A stretch of 64,000 nt of DNA. It comes from Curtobacterium sp. UNCCL20 (GTDB lineage Bacteria > Actinomycetota > Actinomycetes > Actinomycetales > Microbacteriaceae). Both the position numbers and the translations under genes were made by a program. The notes beneath the pieces were generated by a model. It saw only the letters and a program-made list of their open reading frames with translations, did not search any database and was not told the DNA's origin. Shown here piece after piece: positions 16,472-25,855 of the stretch (positions are counted from its first letter, which is position 1; each line of letters starts with the position of its first letter). The stretch is taken from assembly GCF_900101675.1 (NCBI RefSeq), contig NZ_FNKG01000002.1, positions 205,005 to 269,004 on the forward strand. Direction: 5' to 3'.

Positions 16472-16501
16472 GTCACACACTTGGGCACGTGCGGTATACC
16501 G
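16472..16501 (+). promoter_or_regulatory. possible promoter with CGGTATACCG palindrome
   Basis: GCACGTGC (16486-16493) and CGGTATACCG (16492-16501) are overlapping perfect palindromes. TATACC at 16495-16500 could be a -10 element with a weak -35 at GTCACA (16472). The GTG start of the ATP-grasp gene is at 16518. The call rests on position and pattern only. Confidence 0.35.
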
Positions 16502-16517
16502 TGCCTATGGTGGGCGG

Positions 16518-17516
16518 GTGAGCACTCCCCGCGTGTACGTCATCCACGAGAACCCCGAGTGGTTCCCGCCGCTCGCCGCCGCCTTCGAGGCCGAGGGCGT
16601 CCCGGTCGAGGAGATCCTCCTCACCGAGGGGCAGATCGACCTCGCGGCCGCGCCCGAGCCCGGCGTCTACTGGTCACGGATGTCGGCGAGTTCCCACACG
16701 CGCGGCCACGAGCACTCGAAGGAGTACACCCGCGCGATCCTCGGCTGGCTCGAGCGAGCGGGTCGCCAGGTCGTCGGCGGCAGCCACGTCCTCGAGCTCG
16801 AGGTGTCGAAGGTCGCCCAGCACGGGCTGCTGCAGCGGGCCGGCTTCGACGTCCCCCGCACCACCGCCGTGTTCGGCACGACGACGCTCAAGGACGCGGC
16901 CCACACCTTCACGGGCGGGCAGGACGTCCCGTTCATCACGAAGCACAACCAGGGCGGCAAGGGCCTCGGCGTCCGTCGTTTCGACTCGCTCGCCGAGTTC
17001 GACGCCTACGTCGACAGCCCCGAGTTCGAGGCGCCGGTCGACGGCATCACCCTGCTGCAGGAGTACCTGACGGCGCGCGAACCCTTCATCACCCGCGTCG
17101 AGTTCGTCGGCGGCGAGTTCGTCTACGCCGTCCGCGTCGACACCAGCGCGGGCAGCTTCGAGCTCTGCCCCGCCGACGCGTGCGAGGTGCCGCAGGTCAT
17201 CGCGGGTGCCGTCTGCGACGTCCCCGGCACCGAGACCGTCGGCGCGCCCCCGGCGTTCGCCGTCCGGACCGAGATCACCGCCGAGCACCCGCTGGTCCAG
17301 CAGCTCCGCACGTTCCTCGCCGACCAGCGCATCCAGATCGCGGGCGTCGAGTTCATGGAGACGACGGACGGCCGCACGGTGGTCTACGACATCAACACGA
17401 ACACGAACTACAACCCCGCCGTCGAGGAGACCGCGCCGGCCTCCGGCCCGCGCTCGATCGCGCGCTACCTCGGTGGCCTGCTGGAGACGCAGTACGCGGC
17501 GCAACTGACGGCCTGA
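16518..17516 (+). CDS. ATP-grasp ligase, RimK/GshB-like, of unknown substrate
   Basis: At 332 residues this has an ATP-grasp fold: a central PFITKHNQGGKGLGVRRF for the glycine-rich ATP loop, and late GVEFMETTDGRTVVYDINTNTNYNP with the acidic and Asn residues that hold Mg-ATP. ATP-grasp ligases join a carboxylate to an amine or thiol through an acyl phosphate. The N-terminal domain (VYVIHENPEWFPP, GVYWSRMSASSHTRGH) is unlike D-Ala ligase. The start is GTG 16518; longer upstream frame runs through repeat DNA. It is followed by a palindrome and then a flavin monooxygenase and MetY in the same direction. A role in sulfur metabolism is inferred from those neighbours only. Confidence 0.78.
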   Translation: MSTPRVYVIHENPEWFPPLAAAFEAEGVPVEEILLTEGQIDLAAAPEPGVYWSRMSASSHTRGHEHSKEYTRAILGWLERAGRQVVGGSHVLELEVSKVAQHGLLQRAGFDVPRTTAVFGTTTLKDAAHTFTGGQDVPFITKHNQGGKGLGVRRFDSLAEFDAYVDSPEFEAPVDGITLLQEYLTAREPFITRVEFVGGEFVYAVRVDTSAGSFELCPADACEVPQVIAGAVCDVPGTETVGAPPAFAVRTEITAEHPLVQQLRTFLADQRIQIAGVEFMETTDGRTVVYDINTNTNYNPAVEETAPASGPRSIARYLGGLLETQYAAQLTA

Positions 17517-17532
17517 GAACACGAGAACCACC

Positions 17533-17574
17533 GGCCTGGAGGCGCGGTGCGGGCCCGCCCCGCGCCTCCAGGCC
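17533..17574. repeat. 42-bp palindromic repeat, GGCCTGGAGGCGCG family
   Basis: Perfect 14-bp arms surround a centre that itself contains GCGGGCCCGC. It is located 16 bp after the ATP-grasp stop and 51 bp before the monooxygenase start, inside a same-direction gene run. It may act as a partial terminator or RNA-processing hairpin between them. Confidence 0.85.
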
Positions 17575-17625
17575 GTGACCGGCCCCTTCCAGGGCACTCC
17601 CCACCTCCCCAAGGAAACTCACCCC

Positions 17626-18678
17626 GTGCGATTCGGATACTGGACCCCGCTCTTCGGCGGCTGGCTGCGCAACGTCGACAACGAGAACATGCCGGTCACC
17701 TTCGACTACGTGAAGCGCCTGGCGCAGCGCGCCGAGCGCATCGGCTTCGACCTGACGCTCGTGCCGGAGCTCAACCTCAACGACATCAAGGGCACGGCGG
17801 CGCCCTCGCTCGAGGCCTGGTCGCTGGCGGCCGCGATCGCGGCGACGACCGAGCGCCTCGAGATCATGGCGGCGATGCGCCCGGGCTACCACCTGCCGGC
17901 CGTGACGGCGAAGCAGGCCGCGACGATCGACGACATCTCCGGCGGCCGGTTCACGTTCAACGTGGTGAGCGCCTGGTGGGCGGAAGAGGCGAAGCAGTAC
18001 GGCGGCATCTTCTCCGAGCACGACGACCGCTACAAGCGCACCGCGGAGTTCGTCGACGTCATGAAGGGGATGTGGCGGGAGACGCCGTACTCATTCCACG
18101 GCGAGTACTACGACATCGAGAACGCGCACCTCGAGCCGAAGCCCCGCGTGACGCCGCGCATCTACGCCGGTGGTGAGAGCGAGGCCGGCAAGGCCGCGAT
18201 CACCGGGTACGCCGACGCCTACGTGACGCACGGCGGCACGGTCGAGGAGCTCCGCGCGAAGATCGACGAGATGAAGCAGCGCCGAGTCGACGCCGGTCTG
18301 CCGCCGTTCGAGGCGTTCGGCATGGCCGCGTACGTCATCGTCCGCGAGACCGAAGCAGAAGCGCAGGCCGAGCTCGCACGGATCACCGACGTGCAGCACG
18401 GGAAGGCCTACGAGTCCTACCAGGACTTCATCTCGAAGTCGCAGCTCGAGCACGTGCCCTCGCTCGAGGACTACTCCGTGTCGAACCGCGGCCTGCGCCC
18501 CGGTTTCGTGGGGACGCCGTCGCAGGTGGCCGACCGCATCCGGGAGTTCGAGGACGCCGGGGTGGACACGCTCCTGCTGCAGTTCTCCCCGCAGCTCGAG
18601 GAGATGGACCGGTTCGGCGAGCAGGTCATCCCGCTCGTCCGACCGTCGGTGTCCGCCGAGCCGGTGCCGGCCTCCTGA
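17626..18678 (+). CDS. LLM-class FMN-dependent monooxygenase, SsuD/SfnG type
   Basis: The 350-residue protein is a bacterial-luciferase-like TIM barrel. It starts VRFGYWTPLFGGWLRN and contains LVPELNLNDIKG, AAMRPGYHLPAVTAKQAATIDDISGGRF, NVVSAWWAEEA and SEHDDRYKRTAEF, the blocks shared by alkanesulfonate (SsuD) and dimethylsulfone (SfnG) monooxygenases. Such enzymes use reduced FMN and O2 to split C-S bonds. The start is GTG 17626, after AAGGAA at a good distance. The stop overlaps the ATG of metY (TGATG), so sulfur released here could feed that enzyme. The exact sulfonate or sulfone is not known, and no flavin reductase is adjacent. Confidence 0.85.
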   Translation: MRFGYWTPLFGGWLRNVDNENMPVTFDYVKRLAQRAERIGFDLTLVPELNLNDIKGTAAPSLEAWSLAAAIAATTERLEIMAAMRPGYHLPAVTAKQAATIDDISGGRFTFNVVSAWWAEEAKQYGGIFSEHDDRYKRTAEFVDVMKGMWRETPYSFHGEYYDIENAHLEPKPRVTPRIYAGGESEAGKAAITGYADAYVTHGGTVEELRAKIDEMKQRRVDAGLPPFEAFGMAAYVIVRETEAEAQAELARITDVQHGKAYESYQDFISKSQLEHVPSLEDYSVSNRGLRPGFVGTPSQVADRIREFEDAGVDTLLLQFSPQLEEMDRFGEQVIPLVRPSVSAEPVPAS

Positions 18679-19982
18679 TGGCGACCGAGGACGACTGGGC
18701 GTTCGAGACGCGGCAGATCCGGGCCGGTTTCAAGGCCGACCCGGGATTCGGCGGCAACGTCCCACCGATCGCGCAGACCGCGGCGTTCGTCTACCCGTCG
18801 GGGGAGGACGCCGCCGACCGGTTCATGCTCAACGCACCCGGGCACACGTACTCGCGGGTGAACAACCCGTCCGCTGCGGCGCTCGAGCGGCGCATCGCGG
18901 ACCTCGAGGGTGGGGTCGGTGCGCTCGCGTTGGCGTCCGGCCAGGCCGCGACGACGTTGGCGGTGCTCGGACTCGCCCGCGCCGGTGACCACGTCGTGTC
19001 GAGCGCGTCCCTGTACGGCGCGACGTACACGCTGTTCGCGTCGACCCTGCGCGACCTCGGCATCGCGTTCACCTTCGTGCAGGACCCCACCGACCTCGAC
19101 GAGTGGGCCGCGGCCGTCCGACCGGAGACGAAGGCGTTCTTCGGGGAGTCGATCCCGAACCCGCGCGGCGACGTCCTCGACTTCGTCGGGGTGGCCGGTG
19201 TCGCGCACGACGCCGGGGTCCCGCTGATCGTCGACAACACGATCGCCACGCCGTACCTCGTCCGGCCGATCGAGCACGGTGCCGACATCGTCGTGCACTC
19301 GGCGACGAAGTACCTCGCCGGCCACGGCAGCGCCATCGCCGGGCTCGTCGTGGACAGCGGGAACTTCGACTGGGCCGCGCACGCCGAGGCGTACCCGCAG
19401 CTCGCGACGACGGAGCAGTCCGGGTTCGCGAACACGAACTTCGCCGAGAAGTTCGGACGTCGTGCGTTCATCCAGCGCACCCGCTCGAAGCTGTCCGCCG
19501 ACCTCGGCCCCGCGATCGCGCCGTTCAACGCCTTCCTCGTGCTGCAGGGCATCCAGACGCTCTCGCTGCGGATGGAGCGGCACGTGTCGAACGCGGCCGC
19601 GGTGGCCTCGTGGCTCGACGCACACGACCAGGTGCTCGGCGTGCACTACGCCGGCCTGCCCTCGTCGCCGTGGCACCACCTGCAGCAGCGCTACGTGCCG
19701 AAGGGTCCGTCGGCGGTGCTCGCGTTCGACCTGGACGGCGGCATCGAGGCGGGGCGTCGGTTCGTCGCGGCGCTCGAGCTGTTCGACCACGTGTCGAACA
19801 TCGGCGACGTCCGCTCGCTCGTCGTGCACCCGGCATCGACCACGCACGTGCAGATGACCTCGTCGGAGCGTGCTGCGGCCGGGGTCGGGGACGGGCTGAT
19901 CCGCCTGTCGATCGGTCTGGAGCACATCGACGACATCACGGCTGACCTGGCCAGGGGCTTCACCGCAGCCGCAGCGGGATAG
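18678..19982 (+). CDS. metY: O-acetylhomoserine aminocarboxypropyltransferase (sulfhydrylase)
   Basis: At 434 residues this is a PLP enzyme of the Cys/Met metabolism family, of the longer MetY type. Visible blocks are [42 protein letters not shown], the PLP-phosphate loop ALASGQAAT, the Asp region [13 protein letters not shown], the Schiff-base lysine in [11 protein letters not shown], and [10 protein letters not shown] near the end. It makes homocysteine (or methionine from methanethiol) from O-acetylhomoserine and sulfide. It is coupled by a 1-bp overlap to the flavin monooxygenase upstream. ispE follows after 9 bp, so it may be partly cotranscribed. Confidence 0.92.
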   Translation: MATEDDWAFETRQIRAGFKADPGFGGNVPPIAQTAAFVYPSGEDAADRFMLNAPGHTYSRVNNPSAAALERRIADLEGGVGALALASGQAATTLAVLGLARAGDHVVSSASLYGATYTLFASTLRDLGIAFTFVQDPTDLDEWAAAVRPETKAFFGESIPNPRGDVLDFVGVAGVAHDAGVPLIVDNTIATPYLVRPIEHGADIVVHSATKYLAGHGSAIAGLVVDSGNFDWAAHAEAYPQLATTEQSGFANTNFAEKFGRRAFIQRTRSKLSADLGPAIAPFNAFLVLQGIQTLSLRMERHVSNAAAVASWLDAHDQVLGVHYAGLPSSPWHHLQQRYVPKGPSAVLAFDLDGGIEAGRRFVAALELFDHVSNIGDVRSLVVHPASTTHVQMTSSERAAAGVGDGLIRLSIGLEHIDDITADLARGFTAAAAG

Positions 19983-19991
19983 GTTGGGGGC

Positions 19992-20924
19992 ATGACCACG
20001 TTGGCCGCACCGACCCGCGTGCGGACGCGCGCCCCCGGTAAGATCAACGTGTACCTGTCGGTCGGCACGCTGCAGGACGACGGCTACCACGACGTCGCGA
20101 CGGCCTACCAGGCGGTCTCGCTGTACGAGGACGTCTCCGCCGAGCTCGCCGACGACTTCTCGGTGTCGTTCACCGGGCCGATCGACACGACCCGGGTGCC
20201 GGTCGACGAGTCGAACCTGGCGATCCGGGCGGCTCGACTCGTGGCCGACGCCTCGGGCTACCGCGGCGGCGTCCGGCTGACGATCGACAAGCAGGTCCCC
20301 GTCGCGGGCGGCATGGGCGGGGGATCGGCCGACGCGGCCGCGACCCTCCTCGCGGTGGACACCCTGTGGGGGACGGCGCTCGGTCGTGAGGAACTGCTCC
20401 GGCTCGCGGCGCAGCTCGGCGCCGACGTGCCCTTCGCGTTCGCCGGCGGCACCGCCGTCGGGACCGGACGCGGCGACGAGCTCAGCCCGGCCCTGGCGAA
20501 GGGCGAGTTCCACTGGGTGCTCGCGCTGAGCGACGACGGGCTGTCGACCCCTGCGGTCTACCGTGCGCTCGACGAACACCGAGAGCGGTACCGCGCCGAC
20601 ATCGCACCCGCGCCGACGACCCCGGTGGTCGAGGCGAACGTGCTGCAGGCCCTCCGCGCCGGCGACCCCGACCTGCTCGCCGACTGCCTCCACAACGACC
20701 TGCAGGCTCCGGCGATGCGGCTGCAGCCGTCCCTGGCGTCGACGCTCGAGATCGGTGAGAAGGCCGGAGCGCTCGCCGGGCTGGTCTCCGGCAGCGGCCC
20801 CACGGTGGCGTTCCTGGTCGCCGACCGCGACACCGCGCTCGAGGTCCAGGTGGAGCTGAGCGCCGCGGGCCTGGTGGCCGTGCGTGCCGCGGGTCCGGTG
20901 CACGGCGCCCGCCTGCTGCACTAG
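19992..20924 (+). CDS. ispE: 4-diphosphocytidyl-2-C-methyl-D-erythritol kinase
   Basis: The 310-residue product is a GHMP kinase that phosphorylates CDP-methylerythritol in the non-mevalonate isoprenoid pathway. It has the N-terminal [13 protein letters not shown], the ATP loop [15 protein letters not shown] and the late [12 protein letters not shown], all typical of IspE. Start ATG 19992. In many actinobacteria it directly follows rsmA; here about 8.5 kb intervene. The TAG stop overlaps by 3 bp the stop of the convergent GT39-like gene (shared CTAG). Confidence 0.95.
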   Translation: MTTLAAPTRVRTRAPGKINVYLSVGTLQDDGYHDVATAYQAVSLYEDVSAELADDFSVSFTGPIDTTRVPVDESNLAIRAARLVADASGYRGGVRLTIDKQVPVAGGMGGGSADAAATLLAVDTLWGTALGREELLRLAAQLGADVPFAFAGGTAVGTGRGDELSPALAKGEFHWVLALSDDGLSTPAVYRALDEHRERYRADIAPAPTTPVVEANVLQALRAGDPDLLADCLHNDLQAPAMRLQPSLASTLEIGEKAGALAGLVSGSGPTVAFLVADRDTALEVQVELSAAGLVAVRAAGPVHGARLLH

Positions 20925-22582
20925 CGCTTGACGAACTCCGTGATCACCACGGTGCCGGTCTTCCAGTGCTCCTTCGCGGTGAACCCGTGTGCGGCGAGGA
21001 TCGAGGCCGTCTCCGGTTCGATGTCCCGCGCCTTCACCGTGCCGCCGACGAACCACACCGTGTCGATGTCGTCGAGCCGGCTCGGGATCGTGGACGCGAG
21101 GTCCCCCGTCTGGTTCCAGAGGACACCCGTGTCGGCCCCGACCTTGCGCACGCCGAGGTCGGTCAACCCCGTGAACGCCGTCGGGTACGACACCCGGATG
21201 ATGTCGGCCGTCGTGCCGGGGTGCCCGTAGACGCTGCCGAAGACGACGCCCTCGTCCGCGTCGGCGCGGTTGCTGCTCCGTTCAGCCGAGATGATCGAGG
21301 CCGCGCGGGACCACGTCGAGTCCTGCTTCGCCAGGGGCTGCTTGACGGCGACCGCCATCGGCACGGACAGCACGAGGACGGCTGCCACGGCCACGGCGAG
21401 GAGCGCCTTCGGCCGGACGAACGTCAGCGCGAGCGCGATCAGGATCGCCACGAACGGCAGGCTCAGCGTCGCGTACTTCGGCGAGTAGAGGTGCTTGCCC
21501 ATCGCGGTCGCGAGCACGAGGGCCGCGGTCGGGATCACGACGAGCGGGACCGCGACCCGGACGGCCTGGGCGCGGACGAGCGCTCGCACGGTCGCCGAGC
21601 GGCGGTGCGCCGTGAACAGCGTGGCGGCGACCCCGACCACCATCAGCGACCAGGCGACTGCGGCGTACCAGTCGACGCTGCCGAACCACGCGGTCGCGAA
21701 CACCTGGTCGCCGGTGCGCTGCCCGATGCCGGCGATCCACGCGACCTGCTTCGACTGCGACGCGATCTCCACCACGACGGGCGAGACCGCCACCGCGGCG
21801 ATGCCGGCGGCGACCGCCCAGCGGAGGACGGCTCCGCCGGTGACGAGCGGCGCCCCGGGGAACGGTGCGGTGCGGGACACCAGGGCGCGGCGGACGGCGA
21901 CCCGCTGGACGACGAGCGTCCACAGCAGCGTCACGGCGTGCGCGACGACCGCCAGGGACAGGTACACGTTGAACGTCACGGCGACGAGCGCGAGGAGGCC
22001 GTACGCCACCCACCAGTGCAGGCTCCGACCCGTGCGGGTGCGCCGGACGGCGGTGAGCCCGACGAGGGTCAGGCACACCGCGAGCGTCGTGATCGTGGCG
22101 TAGGGGCGCCCCTCGGAACCGGCCCACTGCACGCGGGGCAGCGCGAGGAACACGAGACCCGCGGTGATGCCGAGGCGTCGGCCACCGAGCCGTCGACCGA
22201 GGGCAACGACGAGTCCCGCGGCCACACCGATGGCGAGGGCGCTCGGGAAGCGCAGGGTGAAGGGCGTGTAACCGACGAGCCAGAACCACACGTGCATGAG
22301 CGAGTAGTAGAGCCCGTGCACGGCGTCGACGTTGTGGAGCTCGGCCCACAGCTGCGGCCAGCTCCGCTGCGCACTCGTGACGGTGGCTGCCTCGTCGTAC
22401 CAGAGCGACGGCACCCAGGCGAACGCCGCCGCGATCAGGACCCCGAGGGCCCCGATGGTGAGTTCCGGGGTGCGGACGACGGCGAGCCCGATGCTCGACG
22501 CGAGACCGCGGGCACGCGAACGGACCGGCGCGAGCCCCGTCGTGCGGGGGACGCGGATGGTGCCGGTCGGGGGTGCAGTCAC
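20921..22582 (-). CDS. GT39/ArnT-like membrane glycosyltransferase
   Basis: The protein (553 residues) has about 11-13 transmembrane segments and a C-terminal extracytoplasmic domain. The first loop has [11 protein letters not shown], with Asp63-Glu64 in the position used by PMT/ArnT-type GT-C enzymes. GRPYATIT and [16 protein letters not shown] are further recognisable loops. It probably transfers a sugar from a polyprenyl-phosphate carrier to a cell-surface acceptor, but donor and acceptor are unknown. The start is taken as GTG 22582, just before the hydrophobic core. It is convergent with ispE and divergent from the TOBE regulator gene. Confidence 0.8.
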   Translation of the reverse strand: MTAPPTGTIRVPRTTGLAPVRSRARGLASSIGLAVVRTPELTIGALGVLIAAAFAWVPSLWYDEAATVTSAQRSWPQLWAELHNVDAVHGLYYSLMHVWFWLVGYTPFTLRFPSALAIGVAAGLVVALGRRLGGRRLGITAGLVFLALPRVQWAGSEGRPYATITTLAVCLTLVGLTAVRRTRTGRSLHWWVAYGLLALVAVTFNVYLSLAVVAHAVTLLWTLVVQRVAVRRALVSRTAPFPGAPLVTGGAVLRWAVAAGIAAVAVSPVVVEIASQSKQVAWIAGIGQRTGDQVFATAWFGSVDWYAAVAWSLMVVGVAATLFTAHRRSATVRALVRAQAVRVAVPLVVIPTAALVLATAMGKHLYSPKYATLSLPFVAILIALALTFVRPKALLAVAVAAVLVLSVPMAVAVKQPLAKQDSTWSRAASIISAERSSNRADADEGVVFGSVYGHPGTTADIIRVSYPTAFTGLTDLGVRKVGADTGVLWNQTGDLASTIPSRLDDIDTVWFVGGTVKARDIEPETASILAAHGFTAKEHWKTGTVVITEFVKR

Positions 22583-22673
22583 GATCAGGACGGTAGCCGC
22601 ACCGGCTGGACGGCCCCCCGGCGTCCGCGCTCCCCAGACTGAGAGTTCCACAGACCGGTATCGTGCGAACACC

Positions 22674-23081
22674 ATGACGAAGCTCCGTATCCGTGACGCT
22701 GCGCGGTACCTCGGCGTCAGCGACGACACCGTCCGCCGGCTGCTCGACGCCGGCACGTTCACCCGGTCCACCGACGCCTCCGGACGGACCGTCGTGGACG
22801 GACGCGAACTCGCCGCGCACATCCGCGGTCGTGGCGCACAGCTCGACGACCCGTCCGACACGAAGAGCTCGGCACGGAACCGGTTCGTGGGCATCGTCAC
22901 CGACCTCGTCGTGGACGGCGTGATGGCGCAGGTGGAGCTGCAGAGCGGCCCGCACCGCATCGTCTCGCTGATGAGCGCCGAGGCCGCGCGGGACCTCGAG
23001 CTCGAGGTCGGGTCGGTGGCGGTCGCCTCGGTGAAGGCCACGATGGTGTCCGTCGAGGTCGCGGCGGAGCAGGCCGAGTGA
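22674..23081 (+). CDS. helix-turn-helix plus TOBE (Mop) molybdate-responsive protein
   Basis: Two short domains fill 135 residues. An excisionase/MerR-like helix-turn-helix spans about residues 4-50 (LRIRDAARYLGVSDDTVRRLLDAG). A single TOBE/Mop domain spans about 68-130 (NRFVGIVTDLVVDGVMAQVELQSG, then VGSVAVASVKATMVSVE), which binds molybdate or tungstate as an oligomer. It is the first gene of the moeB-modABC run and overlaps moeB by 4 bp, so it is likely a molybdate sensor or store for this operon. Start ATG 22674. Confidence 0.88.
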   Translation: MTKLRIRDAARYLGVSDDTVRRLLDAGTFTRSTDASGRTVVDGRELAAHIRGRGAQLDDPSDTKSSARNRFVGIVTDLVVDGVMAQVELQSGPHRIVSLMSAEAARDLELEVGSVAVASVKATMVSVEVAAEQAE

Positions 23082-24193
23082 CCGGCGAGGTGTCGGACGC
23101 CCGACGACGGCTGACCTCCCGCACGGCAGCGCTCGCCGGCGCCGGGGAGCGAGCCGTCCGGGCCCTCGGGCGGGCGAGCGTGCTGGTCGTCGGTGCCGGT
23201 GGCCTCGGCGCGCCGGTGCTGACCTACCTGGCTGGTTCGGGCCTCGGGCGCGTCACGATCGTCGACCACGACGTCGTCGACGCCTCGAACCTCGCCCGGC
23301 AGACCCTGTTCGCGACTGCCGACATCGGCAGGTCGAAGGCCGAGTGCGCGGCCGACCGGGTGCGCGGCGTCGACCCCGAGCTCGAGGTCGTGGCGCTGAC
23401 CGAGTCCTTCCGCCCCGAGCACGTCGCCGGACACGACGTCGTCGTCGACGCCGCGGACAGCGTCGCGGTCACCCGGGCGATCTCGGACGCGTGCGCGGCG
23501 GCAGGCGTCCCGTTCGTCTGGGGGACGGTGCTCGGGCTCGACGGCCAGGTCTCGGTGTTCCACGACGGTCATTCGGAGCCGATCGACTTCCACGACCTCC
23601 ACCCCGACGCACTGCCCGACGAAGGGTCCTGCGCGCTGGACGGTGTCCTGCCGGCGCTGTGCGGCGCGATCGGCTCGGTGATGGCCGCCCAGGTGACCGC
23701 CCTGGTCGCCGGGATCGGTGAGCCGCTGCTCGGCCGGGTGCTCACGGTGGACGCTCGTCGGTGGCGCTGGACCGAGAGCGTGCTGCGACGCGGCCCCGGT
23801 TCCCGCCGCCCGGATCCGCTCGTCGAGGACGCCCCGCCCGTGATCGCCCCGGCAGCGCTGGCCGCCGAGCTGGCCCGGCGGGCCGAGCGGGCCGAGCTCG
23901 CCGCGCAACCCGCGCCGGGCGACCGACTCCTCGTCGACGTCCGCACCCCTGTGGAGCTCGCCACCGGCGTCATCCCGGGCAGCATCCGGCCCGACGACCT
24001 GGACCCGGTCGCCGACGCGACCACCGCGGTCGTGGTGATCTGCGCCAGCGGCGTCCGTGCCACGGCGTGGGCGCGCACCGCCCGCGCCGCCGGACGCTCG
24101 GCGACCGTGCTCGACGGCGGCATCGAAGCCTGGCGCCGAGAAGGCCACCCGATGGCGTCAATCTCCGCAGATGCGGATACGATCGCGGGATGA
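23078..24193 (+). CDS. moeB: MoeB/ThiF-family adenylyltransferase with C-terminal rhodanese domain
   Basis: In 371 residues, an E1-like ATP-binding domain (VLVVGAGGLGAPVLTYLAGSGLG, then VDHDVVDASNLARQTLF) is followed by a rhodanese-like domain from about residue 285 (LLVDVRTPVELATG, with putative active Cys in VICASGVRA). The family adenylates the C-terminal Gly-Gly of MoaD, and the rhodanese part can deliver sulfur for molybdopterin synthesis. The paired CxxC zinc ligands of MoeB are not evident; only single cysteines occur (EGSCALDG, PALCGAIG). GTG 23078 overlaps the TOBE gene and the stop overlaps modA. A MoaD partner is encoded 3 kb away. Confidence 0.86.
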   Translation: MTGEVSDARRRLTSRTAALAGAGERAVRALGRASVLVVGAGGLGAPVLTYLAGSGLGRVTIVDHDVVDASNLARQTLFATADIGRSKAECAADRVRGVDPELEVVALTESFRPEHVAGHDVVVDAADSVAVTRAISDACAAAGVPFVWGTVLGLDGQVSVFHDGHSEPIDFHDLHPDALPDEGSCALDGVLPALCGAIGSVMAAQVTALVAGIGEPLLGRVLTVDARRWRWTESVLRRGPGSRRPDPLVEDAPPVIAPAALAAELARRAERAELAAQPAPGDRLLVDVRTPVELATGVIPGSIRPDDLDPVADATTAVVVICASGVRATAWARTARAAGRSATVLDGGIEAWRREGHPMASISADADTIAG

Positions 24194-25011
24194 CGACGCA
24201 TCGGCGGAACGCACTGGTCCTGATCGCCGCAACCGCCGTCGCCGTCCTCAGCGTGGCCGGGTGTTCGACCGCATCGCCGGGCGGCACCGGCAGCAGCGTC
24301 GGCCGTGCCTCGGGCAGCGCGAGCAGCGACGGACCCACCGGGAAGATCACCGTCTTCGCGGCCGCATCGCTCCAGCAGACCTTCACGACCCTCGGCAAGC
24401 GCTACGAGGACGCCCACCCCGGCACGACGATCACGTTCTCGTTCGCCGGCTCGAGCGACCTCGTGACGCAGATCCAGAACGGTGCGCCCGCCGACGTGTT
24501 CGCCTCCGCCGACGAGGCGAACATGGCCAAGCTCGGGGCGACCGACCTCGCCGCGGGGTCGCCGCGGGACTTCGCCACGAACGTCCTCGAGATCGCCGTC
24601 GCCCCGGGGAACCCGAAGGGCATCAGGGACCTCGACGACCTGACGTCGTCGGGCGTGCAGGTCGTGACGTGCGCGGCGCCGGTGCCGTGCGGTGCCGCGA
24701 CCGCGAAGGTCGAGCAGGCGACCGGCACCGACCTGCACCCGGTCAGCGAGGAGCAGTCCGTCACGGACGTCCTCGGCAAGGTCGAATCCGGCCAGGCGGA
24801 CGCCGGGCTGGTCTACGTCACCGACGTGGAGGGCGCGGACGGCAAGGTCGACGGTGTGCCCTTCGCGGCGTCCGCCAAGGCCGTCAACACCTACCCGATC
24901 GGTGTGCTGCGGGACGCGGCGAACCCGGCCCTGGCGACGGCCTTCACCGCGTACGTGCGGTCGGACGCGGGCGAGAAGGTGCTTGCGGACGCCGGCTTCG
25001 GGGCACCCTGA
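24190..25011 (+). CDS. modA: molybdate ABC transporter substrate-binding lipoprotein
   Basis: The 273-residue product has a lipoprotein signal ending LSVAGC (Cys25), a Ser/Gly-rich linker, and then the ModA domain: [45 protein letters not shown] and a late [10 protein letters not shown]. It captures molybdate (or tungstate) outside the membrane for ModB-ModC. ATG 24190 overlaps the moeB stop by 4 bp (ATGA). Order and spacing with modB and modC are standard. Confidence 0.94.
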   Translation: MTTHRRNALVLIAATAVAVLSVAGCSTASPGGTGSSVGRASGSASSDGPTGKITVFAAASLQQTFTTLGKRYEDAHPGTTITFSFAGSSDLVTQIQNGAPADVFASADEANMAKLGATDLAAGSPRDFATNVLEIAVAPGNPKGIRDLDDLTSSGVQVVTCAAPVPCGAATAKVEQATGTDLHPVSEEQSVTDVLGKVESGQADAGLVYVTDVEGADGKVDGVPFAASAKAVNTYPIGVLRDAANPALATAFTAYVRSDAGEKVLADAGFGAP

Positions 25012-25015
25012 CCCC

Positions 25016-25855
25016 ATGCCTCCACGAGACCGCGAGACGCTACCCGGCCGAGCGGGCCAAGCGGCCCGAGCCGCCCGCACCCCGGTGCCGTGGTGGCTCC
25101 CGGTTCCAGCGGTCCTCGGTGGGCTGTTCGTCGTGGTCCCCGTCCTGGCGATGGTCGGCCGCGTCGACTGGTCGTCGTTCGGCGCCCTCGTCACCTCGCC
25201 CGCCTCGCTCAGCGCCCTGGGGCTCAGCCTCGGCACCGCGGCCGCCGCGACCGGCGTCGCGTTCGTCCTCGGCTACCCGCTGGCCGTCCTGTTCTCGCGG
25301 TCGGCCTCGCGGTGGGTGGGAGTCGCACGAGCCCTCGTCCTGCTGCCCCTCGTGCTCCCGCCCGTCGTCGGCGGCCTGGCCCTCCTCGCCGCGTTCGGCC
25401 GGCTCGGTGTCGTGGGAGCGTTCCTCGACGACCACGGCCTGCGCATCGCGTTCACCACGACCGCCGTCGTGATCGCGCAGACCTTCGTCGCGATGCCGTT
25501 CCTGGTGTCCTCCATCGAGGGGGCCCTGCGGGTGGGCGGTGACCGGTTCGAGCGGGTCGCGGCGACCCTCGGTGCCGGCCCGACCCGGACGTTCCTGACG
25601 GTGACCACCCCGCGCGCGCTGCCCGGGATCCTGTCCGGCCTGGTGCTCTGCTTCGCCCGCGCACTCGGCGAGTTCGGTGCCACGCTCACCTTCGCCGGCA
25701 GCCTGCAGGGCGTCACGCGGACGCTGCCCCTGGAGATCTACCTCCAGCGCGAGATCGACCCGGACACCGCGGTCGCGCTCGCACTGGTGCTCGTGGTCGT
25801 CGCCCTGGTGGTCATCGGTGCGTCGGCCGTCCGTACCCGGACGGTCGCCACGTGA
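25016..25855 (+). CDS. modB: molybdate ABC transporter permease
   Basis: At 279 residues it has about six membrane spans. The cytoplasmic EAA-type loop ([33 protein letters not shown]) contacts the ATPase. [14 protein letters not shown] and [16 protein letters not shown] are typical of ModB/CysT permeases. Start ATG 25016, four bases after the modA stop. The TGA overlaps the GTG of modC. It forms the membrane channel for molybdate uptake. Confidence 0.94.
   Translation: MPPRDRETLPGRAGQAARAARTPVPWWLPVPAVLGGLFVVVPVLAMVGRVDWSSFGALVTSPASLSALGLSLGTAAAATGVAFVLGYPLAVLFSRSASRWVGVARALVLLPLVLPPVVGGLALLAAFGRLGVVGAFLDDHGLRIAFTTTAVVIAQTFVAMPFLVSSIEGALRVGGDRFERVAATLGAGPTRTFLTVTTPRALPGILSGLVLCFARALGEFGATLTFAGSLQGVTRTLPLEIYLQREIDPDTAVALALVLVVVALVVIGASAVRTRTVAT

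Noticed and set aside
11470..19991. Genomic island acquired as one unit
   Set aside because: No mobility genes or flanking direct repeats, and no obvious base-composition break; only the gene order is unusual.
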